The position numbers were made by a program, and so were the translations under genes. From the IMG/VR virus record IMGVR_UViG_3300035162_001131, positions 1 through 29,312 of that record: 29,312 nucleotides of DNA; one strand, given 5' to 3'. The stretch is from a virus. Of the stretch, positions 28,473 to 29,312 are shown piece after piece (the stretch's first letter is position 1; each line of letters begins with the position of its first letter). The notes below the pieces were generated by a model that was not told the origin of the DNA, did no database searches, and saw nothing but the letters and a program-made list of their open reading frames with translations.

Positions 28473-28912
28473 TGGAAACAATGACAAGAGAAAACAGTAG
28501 AAAAGCTTATTCAGATATTAAACCAAAACTATCTGAAAAGAGAAGACAAATATTTGAAATAATAGTAGCACTTGGAGAAGCAACACCACAACAATTAGTA
28601 GAGATGTTTAACGAATCAAACATAAATTATAATGTAAATGTAGCATCTAGGTTTACAGAATTAAGGGAGGCAGGATATATTAAAATACTCGGTAATAAAT
28701 TAAATGAAAAATCAAATAAACTAAATGCTGTTTATACCCCGACTACAAAAGATGAAAGGATAAATATAATTAATAAAAAATACCAAGAGTTTACAGATAT
28801 AAAAAACGAATTAATTAATGACTTAAACTTAAACCTTTCGCCTTTAACTAAAGAAAATGTTGTTAAGCAATTAATGAAAATAAATAATTTAATATCTAAT
28901 CTGACAAAATAA
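28472..28912 (+). CDS. Winged-helix DNA-binding protein
   Basis: 146 residues. Residues 15-75 form a winged helix: LSEKRRQIFEIIVALGEATP, then QLVEMFNESNINYNVNVASR and FTELREAGYIKILG, a MarR/phage-type reader domain. The C-terminal part is a helical Asn/Lys-rich tail. Start ATG overlaps the previous stop by one base; the second ATG (Met4) is a possible alternative. Such proteins may control early genes or assist replication. No catalytic residues are seen. Confidence 0.6.
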   Translation: METMTRENSRKAYSDIKPKLSEKRRQIFEIIVALGEATPQQLVEMFNESNINYNVNVASRFTELREAGYIKILGNKLNEKSNKLNAVYTPTTKDERINIINKKYQEFTDIKNELINDLNLNLSPLTKENVVKQLMKINNLISNLTK

Positions 28913-28914
28913 TT

Positions 28915-29070
28915 ATGAAACAAGAAGGAAGTAGATATGACATACCAGAAAGAGAAAGAATGAAAATGCCAAGAGATTTCTGGAATCATGGTTTCAATCC
29001 AATTACTGGTTTAAAATTCGATTCGTCACGTAACCAAAATTCACAACCAACACCGTTAAGCCTAAGATAA
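28915..29070 (+). CDS. Small hypothetical protein
   Basis: 51 residues beginning MKQEGSRYDIPERERMKMPR, then FWNHGFNPITGLKFDSSRNQ. Polar with several Pro and aromatic residues; no coiled coil or membrane segment. It starts 2 nt after the previous stop, and the next gene starts 4 nt after its stop, so it fills the gap exactly. Not recognised. Confidence 0.55.
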   Translation: MKQEGSRYDIPERERMKMPRDFWNHGFNPITGLKFDSSRNQNSQPTPLSLR

Positions 29071-29074
29071 CCAA

Positions 29075-29312
29075 ATGATAAAATTAACAGAACAATTAGT
29101 TAGAGCTACCTATGAGACTGCAGACTATAAAACTGTGGAAGATTGGTTTACCATCTTTAGCATTAACAATGAAAAGACTGAAGCTATATTCGACTCTTCA
29201 TATTACGATGTAAGTAATATAGAGCTTATTGAGATAGTGGACGTTATAAGAGAGCAGGAAGTTTATATCAAGTTAGGCGATGTAGAGGATTTTATTAAAA
29301 ATAGCCTTTTAG
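29075..29312 (+). CDS. Hypothetical protein, 3' truncated by window end
   Basis: The first 79 codons are visible and the frame is still open at the last base. It starts MIKLTEQLVRATYETADYKT, then VEDWFTIFSINNEK; acidic, probably mixed alpha/beta, with IELIEIVDVIREQEVYIKLG near the end of the visible part. No family recognised. Position in the early operon suggests a small accessory gene. Confidence 0.55.
   Translation, partial: MIKLTEQLVRATYETADYKTVEDWFTIFSINNEKTEAIFDSSYYDVSNIELIEIVDVIREQEVYIKLGDVEDFIKNSLL

Noticed and set aside
1-29312. CRISPR arrays, tRNA genes, rRNA, insertion sequences
   Set aside because: No regularly spaced repeats with unique spacers, no complete cloverleaf, and no transposase or terminal inverted repeats were seen. 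The 9-bp arrays are adjacent units without spacers.

Overview
This window looks like most of the genome of a temperate, long-tailed phage (siphovirus) or prophage of a Bacteroidetes host, probably a marine flavobacterium. The DNA is A/T-rich, gene starts lack Shine-Dalgarno sequences and instead sit in A/T-rich context, one early promoter fits the flavobacterial TTG / TAnnTTTG type, and the structural proteins resemble families I know from flavobacterial phages. All assignments are by reading; no database search was possible.

Layout. Positions 1-1601 hold the C-terminal part of the large terminase, a sigma-factor-like protein and a cysteine-containing hypothetical. Positions 1692-9827 hold tail genes: an assembly chaperone with a probable -1 frameshift at a run of ten T, tail terminator-like and HK97 gp10-like proteins, an Ig-like repeat protein, two tail-tip/baseplate proteins and the tape measure. 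At 9836-10335 three tiny genes lie on the opposite strand (ribbon-helix-helix protein, zinc-ribbon protein, unknown), like a moron. Positions 10428-17206 hold the head genes (protease, small proteins, acidic scaffold-like, decoration-like, major capsid), then tail tube, portal and connector. This order is unusual: portal and capsid follow the tape measure. Positions 17199-20872 hold the tail fibre and small accessory genes. Positions 20859-23061 hold a lysis cluster (membrane proteins, M15 peptidase, holin-like protein) and a metallophosphoesterase. Positions 23062-25453 form the lysogeny switch: repeats and a possible attachment site, tyrosine integrase, convergent repressor, and a divergent control region. 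Positions 25454-29312 are an early operon with an excisionase-like protein, a possible annealing protein, replication-associated proteins and a winged-helix protein, cut off at the window end.

The genes fit one temperate life cycle: the repressor and the control region at 25291-25453 would hold the early operon off; integrase plus excisionase-like protein would move the genome; late genes would then be expressed in several units separated by hairpin terminators. The most striking unexplained signal is a bipartite motif (AACAAA, 14 nt, ATTGT) placed 31 or 33 nt before the ATG of several late genes, in a phage that encodes its own sigma-like protein. A second is a 9-bp tandem repeat (ATATTTTTA) upstream of both the integrase and the repressor gene. 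Many very short genes (36-53 codons) are packed into the operons with overlapping starts and stops.
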